From positions 556,669-620,668 of the forward strand of contig NZ_JACIEP010000001.1 in NCBI RefSeq assembly GCF_014196915.1: a DNA stretch of 64,000 nt. The letters run 5' to 3'. Each line of letters starts with the position of its first letter. Within the stretch, counting starts at the first letter, position 1. The notes beneath the pieces were generated by a model. The model was not told where the DNA came from and searched no databases. It was given only the letters and a program-made list of their open reading frames with translations. The stretch is from Dysgonomonas hofstadii. GTDB lineage: Bacteria; Bacteroidota; Bacteroidia; Bacteroidales; Dysgonomonadaceae. Shown here piece after piece: positions 26,503 through 36,149 of the stretch. The position numbers were made by a program, and so were the translations under genes.

Positions 26503-27729
26503 TTAAAGTTTCCAATAAACCATGCTCGTACGTACCGGACAAGCGGAAATATTACCGCCGGAGCACATTTTTTGTCTTAATATCCATTTTCGGGTAGTAA
26601 CTCCACCTGTCGGGCGGTGCATAGCTATAACAACCCTGTCGCCGGCCACAAAAGTACCGCCCAGCATTATGGTATAACTATAATCGGTATCATCAACGGG
26701 AGTTGATAAATCAATTTCTGCCGCATCGATAACGTTCGCCAGATTCTGATTGTTGCGTGCCAGATAGATGTAATAGGGCTCTCTGTTATAAATAGCAGTA
26801 GTTCCACCTTTAGTCACTAATCCATAAAGCCTGAGGCAAAAAACGTAAGTTCCGCTCTCTGTGATTTCCACATTGCCACCCTCAAAAGGAAGCATATTGG
26901 CGGTCTGTGGACTATTATTAGCGTATTGCGCATTGATGGTTACATCTGCCGATAAGTTTTTGACATAAATAGATTTTACATCACCGTCACCTATTGAAAC
27001 ATTATTGCAGGTATGTCCTAAAAAAATTATATCGAAAGAGGTAACGATGGGTGAGGAAACAGTAGGCGTACCTGTAATTTTGTACGACACTTCACCTCCG
27101 CCGACAGCAAGCGTGCCGGCAATGAGCTCAATAAACAATCCGTTGCCGATAGATACGGGCGTCGTGGCTTCGTATGCCCCCCCGTTGCCACCTGTATAAG
27201 GGATTTTCAAAATGCCTACGTAGGGTTGCCCCTCCGTATAAATATTGGGGATAATGGTTATATTGTCACACAGTAGTTCGTCTATTTGCGGGGTAATAAC
27301 CGTCTGGCTCTCAAAAATCCGCCAGTTTAAGCCGTTCCAGATATACAAGCCGTCCTCCAACGCGATTGGCGAATTGACGTTATACACGGTCAGCCCCGTG
27401 TGCTTGCGGTCTTCATCTGCCTTATTGAAAGGCTTTGTACCTATTTTGTAGCCACCCGAGCCGTCCGACTCGAACATCGGAAAGAGGTTCTCTCTGTCAG
27501 TAAGTTTCACGCGCGGAAATAGCATTCCCTTGTCGCTCGTTGAGTTATCGGAAGAAGTAATGATACGTTCTTTAAGTTCCAGCGCTGCGCCTAACTCAGG
27601 CTCTATCCCCGAACCGATCGTTATCTGGGCGCGGGTATGGAGCATAGTGCCAAAAATAAACACCAGGAATAACACCGTTTTTAAAACGGTGACGCTGCAT
27701 TGTTTTTGTTTAAAGTTTGCTTGATCCAT
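26503..27729 (-). CDS. Secreted surface-type protein, unknown
   Basis: A 408-residue exported protein. After a signal peptide (LFLVFIFGTMLHTRAQ) the mature N-terminus ITIGSGIEPELGAALELKE followed by DKGMLFPRVKLT and LTVYNVNSP is a layout often seen in large secreted Bacteroidales proteins that display tandem or adhesive C-terminal domains. The rest is beta-rich, with several Gly/Thr strands and a pair of Cys-containing C-terminal strands (MCSGGNISACPVRTSMVYW). No enzymatic motif, lipobox or T9SS tail is seen. An adhesin-like or tail-fibre-like role is possible but unproven. It is monocistronic; the long upstream region contains strong palindromes and a dinucleotide microsatellite. Confidence 0.7.
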   Translation of the reverse strand: MDQANFKQKQCSVTVLKTVLFLVFIFGTMLHTRAQITIGSGIEPELGAALELKERIITSSDNSTSDKGMLFPRVKLTDRENLFPMFESDGSGGYKIGTKPFNKADEDRKHTGLTVYNVNSPIALEDGLYIWNGLNWRIFESQTVITPQIDELLCDNITIIPNIYTEGQPYVGILKIPYTGGNGGAYEATTPVSIGNGLFIELIAGTLAVGGGEVSYKITGTPTVSSPIVTSFDIIFLGHTCNNVSIGDGDVKSIYVKNLSADVTINAQYANNSPQTANMLPFEGGNVEITESGTYVFCLRLYGLVTKGGTTAIYNREPYYIYLARNNQNLANVIDAAEIDLSTPVDDTDYSYTIMLGGTFVAGDRVVIAMHRPTGGVTTRKWILRQKMCSGGNISACPVRTSMVYWKL

Positions 27730-28067
27730 GTAGTTAATGTTTTAGTTTATAAAAATGATTAATCTCTTTTCTTACTGTAATTGTTTATATTTATATCTGC
27801 ATTCTATTTCTTAGTTATTATCCTGTATAAAAGCTTCAATACTCCCTATCCCGACCAGGTGCTTTCCCAAGCGGCGGAAAGGATACGGGGATGAAGACAA
27901 ATATTAAAGACAAATAAGTAATTCCCCGTCTTGCAGAGTATTGAAACTTTTGAAAGAATATAGTGTAGTTTGCGAAAAAATTGCATCAAAAAAAACGGCC
28001 TGCCGTCCATATTACAACAGTCCGCAGGCTTGCCATTATTGCCGAAAAAATTATTGTGCGTATCATG

Positions 28068-28099
28068 CATCATTCGGGCGCATGCGCGCCCGAATGATG
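28068..28099. repeat. 14-bp perfect palindrome, GC-rich
   Basis: Arms CATCATTCGGGCGC (28068-28081) and GCGCCCGAATGATG (28086-28099) with loop ATGC. No T run follows on either side, so it is not a standard terminator. It could be a protein-binding site or the core of a small RNA. Confidence 0.7.
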
Positions 28100-28163
28100 A
28101 AATCATTGTGAGTAACGTGGGACAGGCGAATGTTAGACTCCTGCAAAATCGGAAATTCTCAGA

Positions 28164-28184
28164 AAAACTTCCGGAGTTTTTTTT
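28164..28184 (+). terminator. Orphan terminator-like hairpin
   Basis: AAAACT pairs with AGTTTT across a short CCG-containing loop and is followed by a run of T residues (to about 28184). No plus-strand gene ends just upstream, so it may end an unannotated small RNA. Confidence 0.35.
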
Positions 28185-28343
28185 AATTTGTAAAATATTT
28201 TTTAGGTTATTGCGCAGTGGTGCGCGCAGTAGTGCGCATGCGTTCATGTAACCACGCGTGATATATATGCATAAGAATCTTATGCACATGAAATGCGCAT
28301 AAAAAAGTGTCAGGAATAATAAAAAGGGATGGTCAGTTAATGA

Positions 28344-28404
<61 letters not shown>

Positions 28405-28668
28405 ATAAAACAATGCTAACTACCAAATTTTCAGGCAGAAAAATGGCACATGGTTTTGCGTCTTTGTGAGTTAATGTCATCCTTATTGGTAATCTGTTTG
28501 CTTCTAAACTTGTCTGTTTGCAAATATAGGGAATGAATTTAAGAATGAAAAATTATATGTGAAAATTTAACAAATAAAACTTAAAAAATGATTACGGAAG
28601 GGAAGGTATAATTCATATTTTACAGATATAAAAAGATTAATTAACTTCGTGATATAAAAAATAAGCAT

Positions 28669-29223
28669 ATGAATCTCGATAAAATACCGGAAGACCGTCT
28701 TTTTCAGAATAATACAAAAGAGGAAGTGATACGTTGGGCCAGAAACCTTGAATTTTTCCATTATATGCGTGACCGTGGCGGGCATAATTGTGAGGGCGAT
28801 TCTTTTTGTGTATATCTGAAATATAATGACAGGAACGATCTTATAGCAAAGCTTTCGACAATAGGTATAGAACCGAAGCCTTTGGCCGAAGGATTTATTG
28901 CTTTCGATCCTTTTGAATCTTATTCGTTCGATGATCTGGATAAACTGAAGATCACGATTGCTCAATTCCCTGATTTGGAGCAACCTCAACATGTCGAGAT
29001 ACTCGGATATAAAGTTCATGTGTGGGTATTGAATAACCGCTTCGAAATATCCGTTTCAGGTACCAGGGACGGGCAAGTATATAAGGTTTCCGAAGACGAT
29101 TTTCAGGTCTGCCTTCATTTGGAGGAACAATTTAGAAAACTCGGATGGAAATCTATTCTTGACGAAGAGATAAAGTCTCATTCTCATTGTGTATCAAAAG
29201 AGATATACCCCGAATTATTTTAA
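28669..29223 (+). CDS. Hypothetical cytoplasmic protein
   Basis: A 184-residue protein without signal peptide or membrane segment; no family recognised. It looks like mixed alpha/beta: an N-terminal helix (KEEVIRWARNLEFFHYMRDRGGHNC), short strands (SFCVYLKYNDRNDLIAKLSTIGIEP), and a C-terminal helical stretch (FQVCLHLEEQFRKLGWKSI). Several Cys and His residues (GGHNCEGDSFC, SHSHC) might bind metal, but spacing does not match a known site. It is preceded by the microsatellite region and followed by the ECF sigma gene after 255 bp; cotranscription is unlikely. Confidence 0.65.
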   Translation: MNLDKIPEDRLFQNNTKEEVIRWARNLEFFHYMRDRGGHNCEGDSFCVYLKYNDRNDLIAKLSTIGIEPKPLAEGFIAFDPFESYSFDDLDKLKITIAQFPDLEQPQHVEILGYKVHVWVLNNRFEISVSGTRDGQVYKVSEDDFQVCLHLEEQFRKLGWKSILDEEIKSHSHCVSKEIYPELF

Positions 29224-29414
29224 CCCGGCGATTTTCACCAGTTCATTTGGTTAATAATTTGGACGTAATTTTATTTTCATATCTTAACCTATGTCATTAT
29301 AGTCGCGCTATCTCATGTTTTCGGAATTAAGTAAGGTTTTTTCTCTGATCCATATTCATATCTTTTATATTAATTTTAAGAGTTCTGAAGTGGTGTAATT
29401 ATTATTATTTTTGT

Positions 29415-29449
29415 GCCAAGGTAATTGTATAATTATGTACCTTTGGCAT
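29415..29449 (+). promoter_or_regulatory. Promoter and inverted repeat before the ECF sigma gene
   Basis: The -7-like box TACCTTTG (29438-29445) is itself half of an imperfect inverted repeat: GCCAAGGTA (29415-29423) against TACCTTTGGC (29438-29447), differing by one inserted T. The arrangement would place a bound regulator over the promoter. The sigma gene ATG is 33 bp downstream. Confidence 0.45.
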
Positions 29450-29478
29450 ATCGGCCAGCTAATACTTGATACATTATT

Positions 29479-30000
29479 ATGCTTAATAGAGAAGATTTTG
29501 AACATACTTTTAATCTTTATTACCGGTCATTATGTAAATACCTGTTGTTATTTACGGACGATTTTGGAATGATTGAAGATACGGTTCAGTCTATATATGT
29601 TAAACTTTGGGAAGATAAGGATACTATCTCTATCAATTATATAAAAACATACCTCTTTGTATCTGCCAAAAACAGAATACTCAATTCAATACGCGATCAA
29701 CAAAAAAGGAGGGATCTACTTCAGGATTATTTTGTAAATGAGCTGATAAAAGAACAAGCCGATGAAATTATTGATATCGACGAGTTTATTTCTTTAGTTG
29801 AAAAATCAGTAGATGACCTGCCTCCTAAAACCAAAAATGTATATTGTTTGAGCCGTTATAACAATATGTCATATAAGGAAATTGCCAGCAAAGAAAATAT
29901 ATCTGTAAAAACAGTCGAAAACCATATTTCAAATGCTTTACAGAGAATTAATAATCATCTGAAAACATATTATAAAAAGGTATTCAGCATTTTTCTATAA
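29479..30000 (+). CDS. ECF RNA polymerase sigma factor (FecI-like)
   Basis: A 173-residue extracytoplasmic-function sigma factor of the Bacteroidetes sigma-70 family. Region 2 (about 8-75; YYRSLCKYLLLFTDDFGMIEDTVQSIYVKLW and TYLFVSAKNRILNSIRDQ) binds the -10 element; region 4 (about 115-165; LPPKTKNVYCLSRYNNMSYKEIASKENISVKTVENHISNAL) has the helix-turn-helix. It is paired with a FecR gene 73 bp downstream and a SusC with an STN domain, the usual trans-envelope control of a glycan utilization locus. Confidence 0.92.
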   Translation: MLNREDFEHTFNLYYRSLCKYLLLFTDDFGMIEDTVQSIYVKLWEDKDTISINYIKTYLFVSAKNRILNSIRDQQKRRDLLQDYFVNELIKEQADEIIDIDEFISLVEKSVDDLPPKTKNVYCLSRYNNMSYKEIASKENISVKTVENHISNALQRINNHLKTYYKKVFSIFL

Positions 30001-30073
30001 AGTTCCTTTATAAAGAGTAGGGGTTTTTCATAAATCACGTGTCTTAATAATAAAGAAGAATATAAACTATAAA

Positions 30074-31075
30074 ATGGAAAAAGAATATATCTATACCTTA
30101 ATTTCTAAATACTTGAATGACGAATGTACTCAGGATGAGATTTCTTCTGTTCTCGATTGGTGCAATGAATCGGAAGAAAATAAAAAAGAGTTCATTTATC
30201 TGAAGAAGGCATGGATAATATCTGATAGAAAAAATGATGAATATATTTCTTCTTCAGCTCCTAATATATGGAATAATATACTGACTGGCATATCGCAAAA
30301 GACATCAAAAACATATACAAAACGCTCTTTGATCTATTATACGGCAATATCTGCTGCCGCGGCAATTGTTTTGATGTTTTGTCTCAATATATTTATGAAT
30401 GGTGGTGCCTGGGGGAATGATGCCGAGTATGCACATTTTTATATGCCACGTGGTGAAAAAGGCCAGTTGTTTCTGCCCGATGGAACAAAAGTATGGTTGA
30501 ACTCAGATTCTAAACTGACCTTCGGAAATGATTTTAATTCGAAGAACAGGGTTGTCAGTCTCGATGGAGAGGCTTATTTTGATGTAGCCAAAAGCGATAA
30601 ACATAAGTTTATTGTGAAGACAGCATCTGTTGATGTAAAAGTGCATGGAACAGCATTTAATGTTACAGCTTATGCACAGTCGGGCATTGTGGGCGTTTCA
30701 TTGCAACGGGGATCGGTCAGCATATATAAAAGTGGATCGGACATAGAACTGGCATCTCTGGTTCCTAACCAGCGTGTATCAATTAATAAAACCTCATTTC
30801 TGACAGAGATTAATTCGTTTGCAGACGACTCAGACATATCGTGGACATTCGAAGAACTCATATTTGACCATGCGCCATTGAAAGAAGTATTTTCCAAAAT
30901 GGGGAATTGGTATGGTGTGAATATCGCAGTAGCATCATCTCCGTCGCAACATGATTTGAAGTACCGCTTTAAAATAAAAAGTGAATCATTAACGGAAATT
31001 CTGGAATTAATAAATAAAATGACGCCAATCGAATACAAAATAGACGGGAAGGAGGTGACGATCAGATATAAATAA
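30074..31075 (+). CDS. FecR-family anti-sigma factor
   Basis: A 333-residue inner-membrane regulator that holds the sigma factor and receives the signal from the SusC STN domain. The N-terminal 90 residues are the cytoplasmic sigma-binding part (YLNDECTQDEISSVLDWCNESEENKKEF). A membrane helix is at about 94-113 (IYYTAISAAAAIVLMFCLNIF). The periplasmic FecR domain follows (RGEKGQLFLPDGTKVWLNSDSKLTF, RVVSLDGEAYFDVAK, KVHGTAFNVTAY), then the DUF4974 C-terminal domain (FDHAPLKEVFSKMGNWYGVNI ... LTEILELINKMTPIEYKIDG). Only 73 bp separate it from the sigma gene. Confidence 0.93.
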   Translation: MEKEYIYTLISKYLNDECTQDEISSVLDWCNESEENKKEFIYLKKAWIISDRKNDEYISSSAPNIWNNILTGISQKTSKTYTKRSLIYYTAISAAAAIVLMFCLNIFMNGGAWGNDAEYAHFYMPRGEKGQLFLPDGTKVWLNSDSKLTFGNDFNSKNRVVSLDGEAYFDVAKSDKHKFIVKTASVDVKVHGTAFNVTAYAQSGIVGVSLQRGSVSIYKSGSDIELASLVPNQRVSINKTSFLTEINSFADDSDISWTFEELIFDHAPLKEVFSKMGNWYGVNIAVASSPSQHDLKYRFKIKSESLTEILELINKMTPIEYKIDGKEVTIRYK

Positions 31076-31092
31076 TAATACCATGAAAAAAA

Positions 31093-31120
31093 GGTGTAAA
31101 GAAATGCCGTTCTTCACACC
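31093..31120 (+). terminator. Stem-loop between fecR and susC
   Basis: GGTGTAAAGAA (31093-31103) pairs with TTCTTCACACC (31110-31120) with one mismatch and a 6-nt loop. A weak T-rich stretch follows. It may partly uncouple the regulator genes from the structural genes of the locus. Confidence 0.5.
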
Positions 31121-31245
31121 CTGTATTTTAGCAAACCATTTTTCTCATCAAATCCGCTATGTTATATATGTAGCAGGAGAAGGTTATGCCATTTTTACAA
31201 AAGTAATTAAAATTCAGCAGTTACAAATTTAAAAAGTTAAATTAA

Positions 31246-34200
31246 ATGCTAAAGAAAATCACATTGCTTGTTTGTTGTGTTTTTTTAACTATATTTTCTA
31301 TTTCATTAAAAGCACAGCAAAAATTAGAACTGAATCTGAAAGATGTCAGTATAGAACGGGTGATAAAAGAAATAGAAAAAAAGACAAACTATTCTTTTAT
31401 GTTTGATAGTTCGTTAGATCTTACCGAAAAAGTGAATGTCGAATATAAAGATGAATCTATAAATACTATCTTAAACTCTTTATTTACTGGAAAAGGTATT
31501 ACTTACGAAATCTCTGGAAATCAGATCGTCCTGAAAAAAGGAAACCTGGCACAGGATACTCCTAAAAAAACAGTTGCAGGTACGATATTAGACGTGAATA
31601 ACGAACCCTTAATCGGAGTTAGTGTATTAGTGAAAGGAACTACCAATGGTACGATAACCGATATGGATGGTAAATATACCATTAGAGCAAATGAAAAAGA
31701 TGTGCTTGTATTTTCATATATGGGATATGTGCCACAAGAGAAAACTGTGGGACGAAATACAACATTTGATCTTACCTTACAGGAAGATAACGTTATGCTG
31801 GATGCTGTTGTTGTTACAGCTTTAGGTATAAAGCGTGCGGAAAAAGCGCTGAGTTATAATGTTCAGCAAATAACCAATGAAGACCTGACCACAGTAAAAA
31901 ATGCAAACTTTATGAACTCTCTGGCCGGAAAGGTGGCCGGAGTACAGATCAATTCCAGTGCTGCCGGTCCGGGCTCTGCTGTTAAAGTGGTTATGCGTGG
32001 TTCAAAATCCATCACACTTAGCAATAATGCCTTATATGTAATCGACGGTGTGCCGATGAATAACTATGTAGGAGGGAATATGGACGCAGGAGCTTTGTCT
32101 GCACAACCAAGTACGGAAAGTGTAGCCGATATCAACCCGGACGATATAGAAAGTATGTCGGTGCTTACAGGTCCATCCGCCGCAGCTTTGTACGGATATG
32201 AAGGAGCTAACGGGGTTGTCCTTATCACTACTAAAAAAGGACGTGCAGGAAAGACATCTGTTTCTTATAGCAATAGTACTACATTTTCATCAGCAATGAA
32301 AATGCCCGAATTCCAGAATACATATGGAAACGTTGACGGATCGGTAATGAGTTGGGGTGGCCCTACCAATTACAGATTTGATCCGAAAAAATTCTTCAAT
32401 ACAGGAACAAATGTGGCTAACACGGTTTCACTCTCCACTGGTAACGAACAAAGCCAGAGTTATTTTTCTGTTTCGGCTAACAATGCCTCCGGGATTCTTC
32501 CCAATAATGATTATGACCGTTATAACTTCACTTACAGAAATACAACTTCATTCCTGAATGATAAATTTTTATTTGATGCGAGTGTAAACTATATTATACA
32601 GAAGAGTAAGAATATGGTTTCGCAGGGTCAGTATTTCAATCCGCTACCCGCTCTTTATCTTTTCCCTCGCGGAGAAGACTTCAGCGAAGTACAGTTATAT
32701 GAACGTTACGATTCGTCCAGAGAAGTTAATACCCAGTATTGGCCTTATGGTGACCAGGGACTCTCATTGCAAAATCCATACTGGATAATGAACAGGATGG
32801 ACAGGAAAGTAAACAGGAAACGTTATATGTTATCTGCCAGTTTGAAATATAATATCACCGATTGGCTGAATGTAGTGGGACGTGTAAATGTGGACAATTC
32901 CAATTTCCGTAATACAGACGAACGTTATGCAGGCACATTGGCTACTTTCGCCGGAAAGAAAGGACGCTATCGTTTCGAGCTGCGTGACGAAAGACAAACT
33001 TATGCCGATGCGATTGCAAGTCTGGATAAGAGAGTCGGAGATTTTTCTTTCAATGTGAATGTCGGAGGGTCGATAAAAGACCGCCGTATGGAAAACCATC
33101 TGGTAGAGGGTGATTTGGAAAAAGTGACAAACTGGTTTACAACAGAGAATGTGGGACGTGCCACAGGGGTTTTCAAACTCGACGATGACGGATTGAAACG
33201 TCAGACTCAATCTGTTTTTGCTAATGCGGAGATCGGTTATGATAACTTCCTATACCTGACACTCACCGGCCGTAACGACTGGGATTCGGCACTGTCATGG
33301 TCTCAATCGAAAGAAAGATCTTTCTTCTATCCATCTGTCGGGCTGTCGGGGCTTATCAGTGAAAAAGTTACTCTTCCTAAATGGTTCTCATACCTGAAAG
33401 CGCGTGTAGCTTTCACTTCGGTGGGTAACTCTTATGATCCGTATCTTACCCGGGAGTTCTATATATATGACGAACAAACCGATTCATACTCATTAGCCAG
33501 GATTCGGCCGAATTATAACCTAAAACCGGAGATTACAAATTCATACGAAGCCGGACTTAATATGAAGTTTCTGAACGGAACGTTATCATTAGACGCTACT
33601 TATTATCTGTCAAATACGAAGAACCAAACCCATCAGATCATAGAAGCCGGGGACTCGTATGACGGAAAGCTCATTCAGGCAGGAAATGTAAGAAACTCGG
33701 GTATAGAGCTGGCTTTGGGATATGATAATAAATGGGGAGATTTTTCATGGGCTACCAATTATACGTTTACTTATAATAAGAATAAAATCACCCGCCTATT
33801 GGATAATTCCGATGAATATACAGGTATTACCAAGTTTGACAAGGCTACATTAGGAAGTACCGGTTCTCCGGTTGTACGAATTACAGAAGGTGGTACTATG
33901 GGAGATATTTATATGACATCCGACTTTAAACGGGATAACAATGGTTATATCTATCTCGATCATGCCACATTATTGCCATCGATGGTCGGTCTGAACCCTG
34001 ATGAATATAAAAAATTAGGTTCTTTATTACCTAAATATCACATGGGGTGGCGCAATTCATTCTCTTATAAAGGTCTGCGCCTGAATGTTCTGATTAGCGG
34101 ACGTTTCGGCGGGTTGGTTGTGTCCAATACCCAGGCGGTACTCGACCGTTACGGAGTTTCTCAGCATAGTGCCGATCTGCGTGAAGCAGGAGGTGTAACG

Positions 34201-34524
34201 ATCAATGGACGAAATATTTCGGCACAGGATTTCCTGAATGTAGTAGGAGAAGGAACGGGAAAGGCCGACTATTATGTTTATAAAGCAGATAATATCCGTT
34301 TGCAGGAGGTTAGTTTAGAGTATACCATTCCGAGAAGATGGCTGAATAATATTGCAGATGTCACAGTTGGTCTTGTCGGTAATAATCTGGCATTGCTATA
34401 TTGCAAAGCGCCGTTCGATCCTGAAGTTGTTGCATCGGCATCAAGTACTTATTACACTGGTGTGGACTACTTTATGCAACCAAGCCTGAGGAATATGGGA
34501 TTTAGTCTCAAGTTACAATTCTAA
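31246..34524 (+). CDS. SusC-like TonB-linked outer-membrane transporter with STN domain
   Basis: A 1092-residue oligosaccharide importer. A signal peptide (1-23) is followed by an STN signalling domain (about 25-80, LNLKDVSIERVIKEIEKKTNYSFMFD) that contacts FecR. Then come a carboxypeptidase-like domain (about 105-185, GTILDVNNEPLIGVSVLVKG), the TonB-box region (DAVVVTALG, about 188), the plug (AGKVAGVQINSSAAGPGSAVKVVMRG ... ALYVIDGVPM) and the barrel ending in ...MGFSLKLQF. It forms a complex with the SusD lipoprotein encoded 14 bp downstream. The substrate is probably N-glycan derived, judged from the GH18 neighbour. Confidence 0.96.
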   Translation: MLKKITLLVCCVFLTIFSISLKAQQKLELNLKDVSIERVIKEIEKKTNYSFMFDSSLDLTEKVNVEYKDESINTILNSLFTGKGITYEISGNQIVLKKGNLAQDTPKKTVAGTILDVNNEPLIGVSVLVKGTTNGTITDMDGKYTIRANEKDVLVFSYMGYVPQEKTVGRNTTFDLTLQEDNVMLDAVVVTALGIKRAEKALSYNVQQITNEDLTTVKNANFMNSLAGKVAGVQINSSAAGPGSAVKVVMRGSKSITLSNNALYVIDGVPMNNYVGGNMDAGALSAQPSTESVADINPDDIESMSVLTGPSAAALYGYEGANGVVLITTKKGRAGKTSVSYSNSTTFSSAMKMPEFQNTYGNVDGSVMSWGGPTNYRFDPKKFFNTGTNVANTVSLSTGNEQSQSYFSVSANNASGILPNNDYDRYNFTYRNTTSFLNDKFLFDASVNYIIQKSKNMVSQGQYFNPLPALYLFPRGEDFSEVQLYERYDSSREVNTQYWPYGDQGLSLQNPYWIMNRMDRKVNRKRYMLSASLKYNITDWLNVVGRVNVDNSNFRNTDERYAGTLATFAGKKGRYRFELRDERQTYADAIASLDKRVGDFSFNVNVGGSIKDRRMENHLVEGDLEKVTNWFTTENVGRATGVFKLDDDGLKRQTQSVFANAEIGYDNFLYLTLTGRNDWDSALSWSQSKERSFFYPSVGLSGLISEKVTLPKWFSYLKARVAFTSVGNSYDPYLTREFYIYDEQTDSYSLARIRPNYNLKPEITNSYEAGLNMKFLNGTLSLDATYYLSNTKNQTHQIIEAGDSYDGKLIQAGNVRNSGIELALGYDNKWGDFSWATNYTFTYNKNKITRLLDNSDEYTGITKFDKATLGSTGSPVVRITEGGTMGDIYMTSDFKRDNNGYIYLDHATLLPSMVGLNPDEYKKLGSLLPKYHMGWRNSFSYKGLRLNVLISGRFGGLVVSNTQAVLDRYGVSQHSADLREAGGVTINGRNISAQDFLNVVGEGTGKADYYVYKADNIRLQEVSLEYTIPRRWLNNIADVTVGLVGNNLALLYCKAPFDPEVVASASSTYYTGVDYFMQPSLRNMGFSLKLQF

Positions 34525-34538
34525 AAGAACTAAAAACT

Positions 34539-36125
34539 ATGAAACAATATAAATTTAAAACAATACTGACTGCTGTTGTCCTGTCTTTTGCAGTTTTGTT
34601 TACACCATCATGTACCGGAGATTTTGATAACCTGAATCTTCATCCGACTAATCCTACCGAAGATGACCTTACAGAGTCTGAAAGGTTAGGTTCCCTGTTC
34701 TCTTCTTTAATAGCCACGATGCACTACGCTCAGGAAAACCGCAACCAGATGGTAGACCAGATGATAGGAAATCAGTATGGCGGATATATGGTAACTACAA
34801 ATAACTGGCAGGGAACTAATTTTGGTACATTCAATCCGGCTACCGACTGGGTGGACTATCCGTTCAAAACCATTATGGTAGATTTCAACTCTAATTTCAT
34901 TAAAGTAAAGAATGTTACCGAGTCTAAAGGATATATTTATGGATGGGCATCGATTCTTAGAGTTGCTACAATGTTGCGCGTTACAGATATTTACGGGCCG
35001 ATCCCTTATTCAAAGATCGGACTTGTAGACTCGGATGCGATAGAATATGATAATGTGCAGGATCTTTATCATAATATGATAGCAGACCTGGATAATAGTA
35101 TTGCCGTACTAAAGAGCTATCTGGCGGAAAGCCCGTCCGAAAGTCCTCTGGCAGAGTATGACATAGTATATAAAGGAGACTTCTCCAGATGGCTGAAACT
35201 GGCTAACTCGCTAAAACTCCGTTTAGCTGTGCGTATTGCATTGGTAGATACCGAATATGCAAAACAGGCAATTACGGAAGCTATTGCCGGCGGACCGATA
35301 GAAGCAAATGCTGACAATGCTTTTATCCCTACACAGGATAATCCTTATTATAAGGCTTCGCATTCGTGGGGAGATTTGGCAATAAACGCCACGTTATCTT
35401 CTTTTATGAATGGATATAGCGACCCCCGTGCTCCGGTTTATATGACTCTCTGCTCTTACGGCTCTACATATAGAGGGGTACGCATGGGAATTGAGAATAT
35501 AAATAAGAGCCGGTATTCTAATAGCACATATTTTTCTAAACCGGCATTTACGGCCGATTCTCCATTGTTGGTATATTGTGCCGCCGAAACGGCTTTCCTG
35601 AAAGCAGAAGCCGTTTTGAGAGGCTGGATAGCAGGAAGTGATGCTCAGGCCAAAAATTTCTATGAAGAAGGCATAAGTCTGTCGATGGAGCAGCATGGAG
35701 TGACTATTGGAAGTTATCTGACAGGAACAACGTCTCCTCAGGCATATTCCGATCCGTACAGTTCGGGAAATAATGTATCGGTTAGCTCTCCTATTACTGT
35801 CTCCTGGACCGATGCCGGAACGGCCTCGAATACTAAACTGGAAAAAATAATCACCCAAAAATGGCTGGCTAATTATCCTTTAGGACTTGAGTCGTGGAGT
35901 GATCATCGCCGTACAGGATTCCCTCAGTTCTTCCCGGCTGTGAATAATCTTGGTTCGAGCGGATTTATAGGAACCGTTACCAATACATCGTCGCGGATGG
36001 TGAGACGCTTGCCGTTCCCACAATCTCAATACCAGGGCAATAATGAGAATGTCCAGAAGGCAATACAAATGCTTGGTGGGGATGATGTTGCTAATACAGA
36101 TCTTTGGTGGGCAAAAAAACCGTAA
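34539..36125 (+). CDS. SusD/RagB-like glycan-binding lipoprotein
   Basis: A 528-residue outer-membrane lipoprotein (lipobox FTPSC, Cys25) of the SusD-like family that closes the SusC pore and binds glycan. Typical blocks are LGSLFSSLIATMHYAQENRNQMVDQ, WASILRVATMLRVTDIYGPIPYSKIG, DFSRWLKLANSLKLRLAVRIA, ALYCAAETAFLKAEAVLRGW and the end ...YPLGLESWSDHRRTGFPQF, RRLPFPQSQ. It is in one operon with susC (14 bp gap) and the GH18 gene (24 bp gap). Confidence 0.95.
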   Translation: MKQYKFKTILTAVVLSFAVLFTPSCTGDFDNLNLHPTNPTEDDLTESERLGSLFSSLIATMHYAQENRNQMVDQMIGNQYGGYMVTTNNWQGTNFGTFNPATDWVDYPFKTIMVDFNSNFIKVKNVTESKGYIYGWASILRVATMLRVTDIYGPIPYSKIGLVDSDAIEYDNVQDLYHNMIADLDNSIAVLKSYLAESPSESPLAEYDIVYKGDFSRWLKLANSLKLRLAVRIALVDTEYAKQAITEAIAGGPIEANADNAFIPTQDNPYYKASHSWGDLAINATLSSFMNGYSDPRAPVYMTLCSYGSTYRGVRMGIENINKSRYSNSTYFSKPAFTADSPLLVYCAAETAFLKAEAVLRGWIAGSDAQAKNFYEEGISLSMEQHGVTIGSYLTGTTSPQAYSDPYSSGNNVSVSSPITVSWTDAGTASNTKLEKIITQKWLANYPLGLESWSDHRRTGFPQFFPAVNNLGSSGFIGTVTNTSSRMVRRLPFPQSQYQGNNENVQKAIQMLGGDDVANTDLWWAKKP

Positions 36126-36149
36126 ATTGACACTTAAATATAAGATATT

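Noticed and set aside
27846..28289. Open frame of 147 codons on the minus strand in the palindrome region
   Set aside because: It runs through hairpins and repeats, has an odd composition rich in Cys, Arg and Leu, and matches no family; another long frame exists on the opposite strand over the same DNA.
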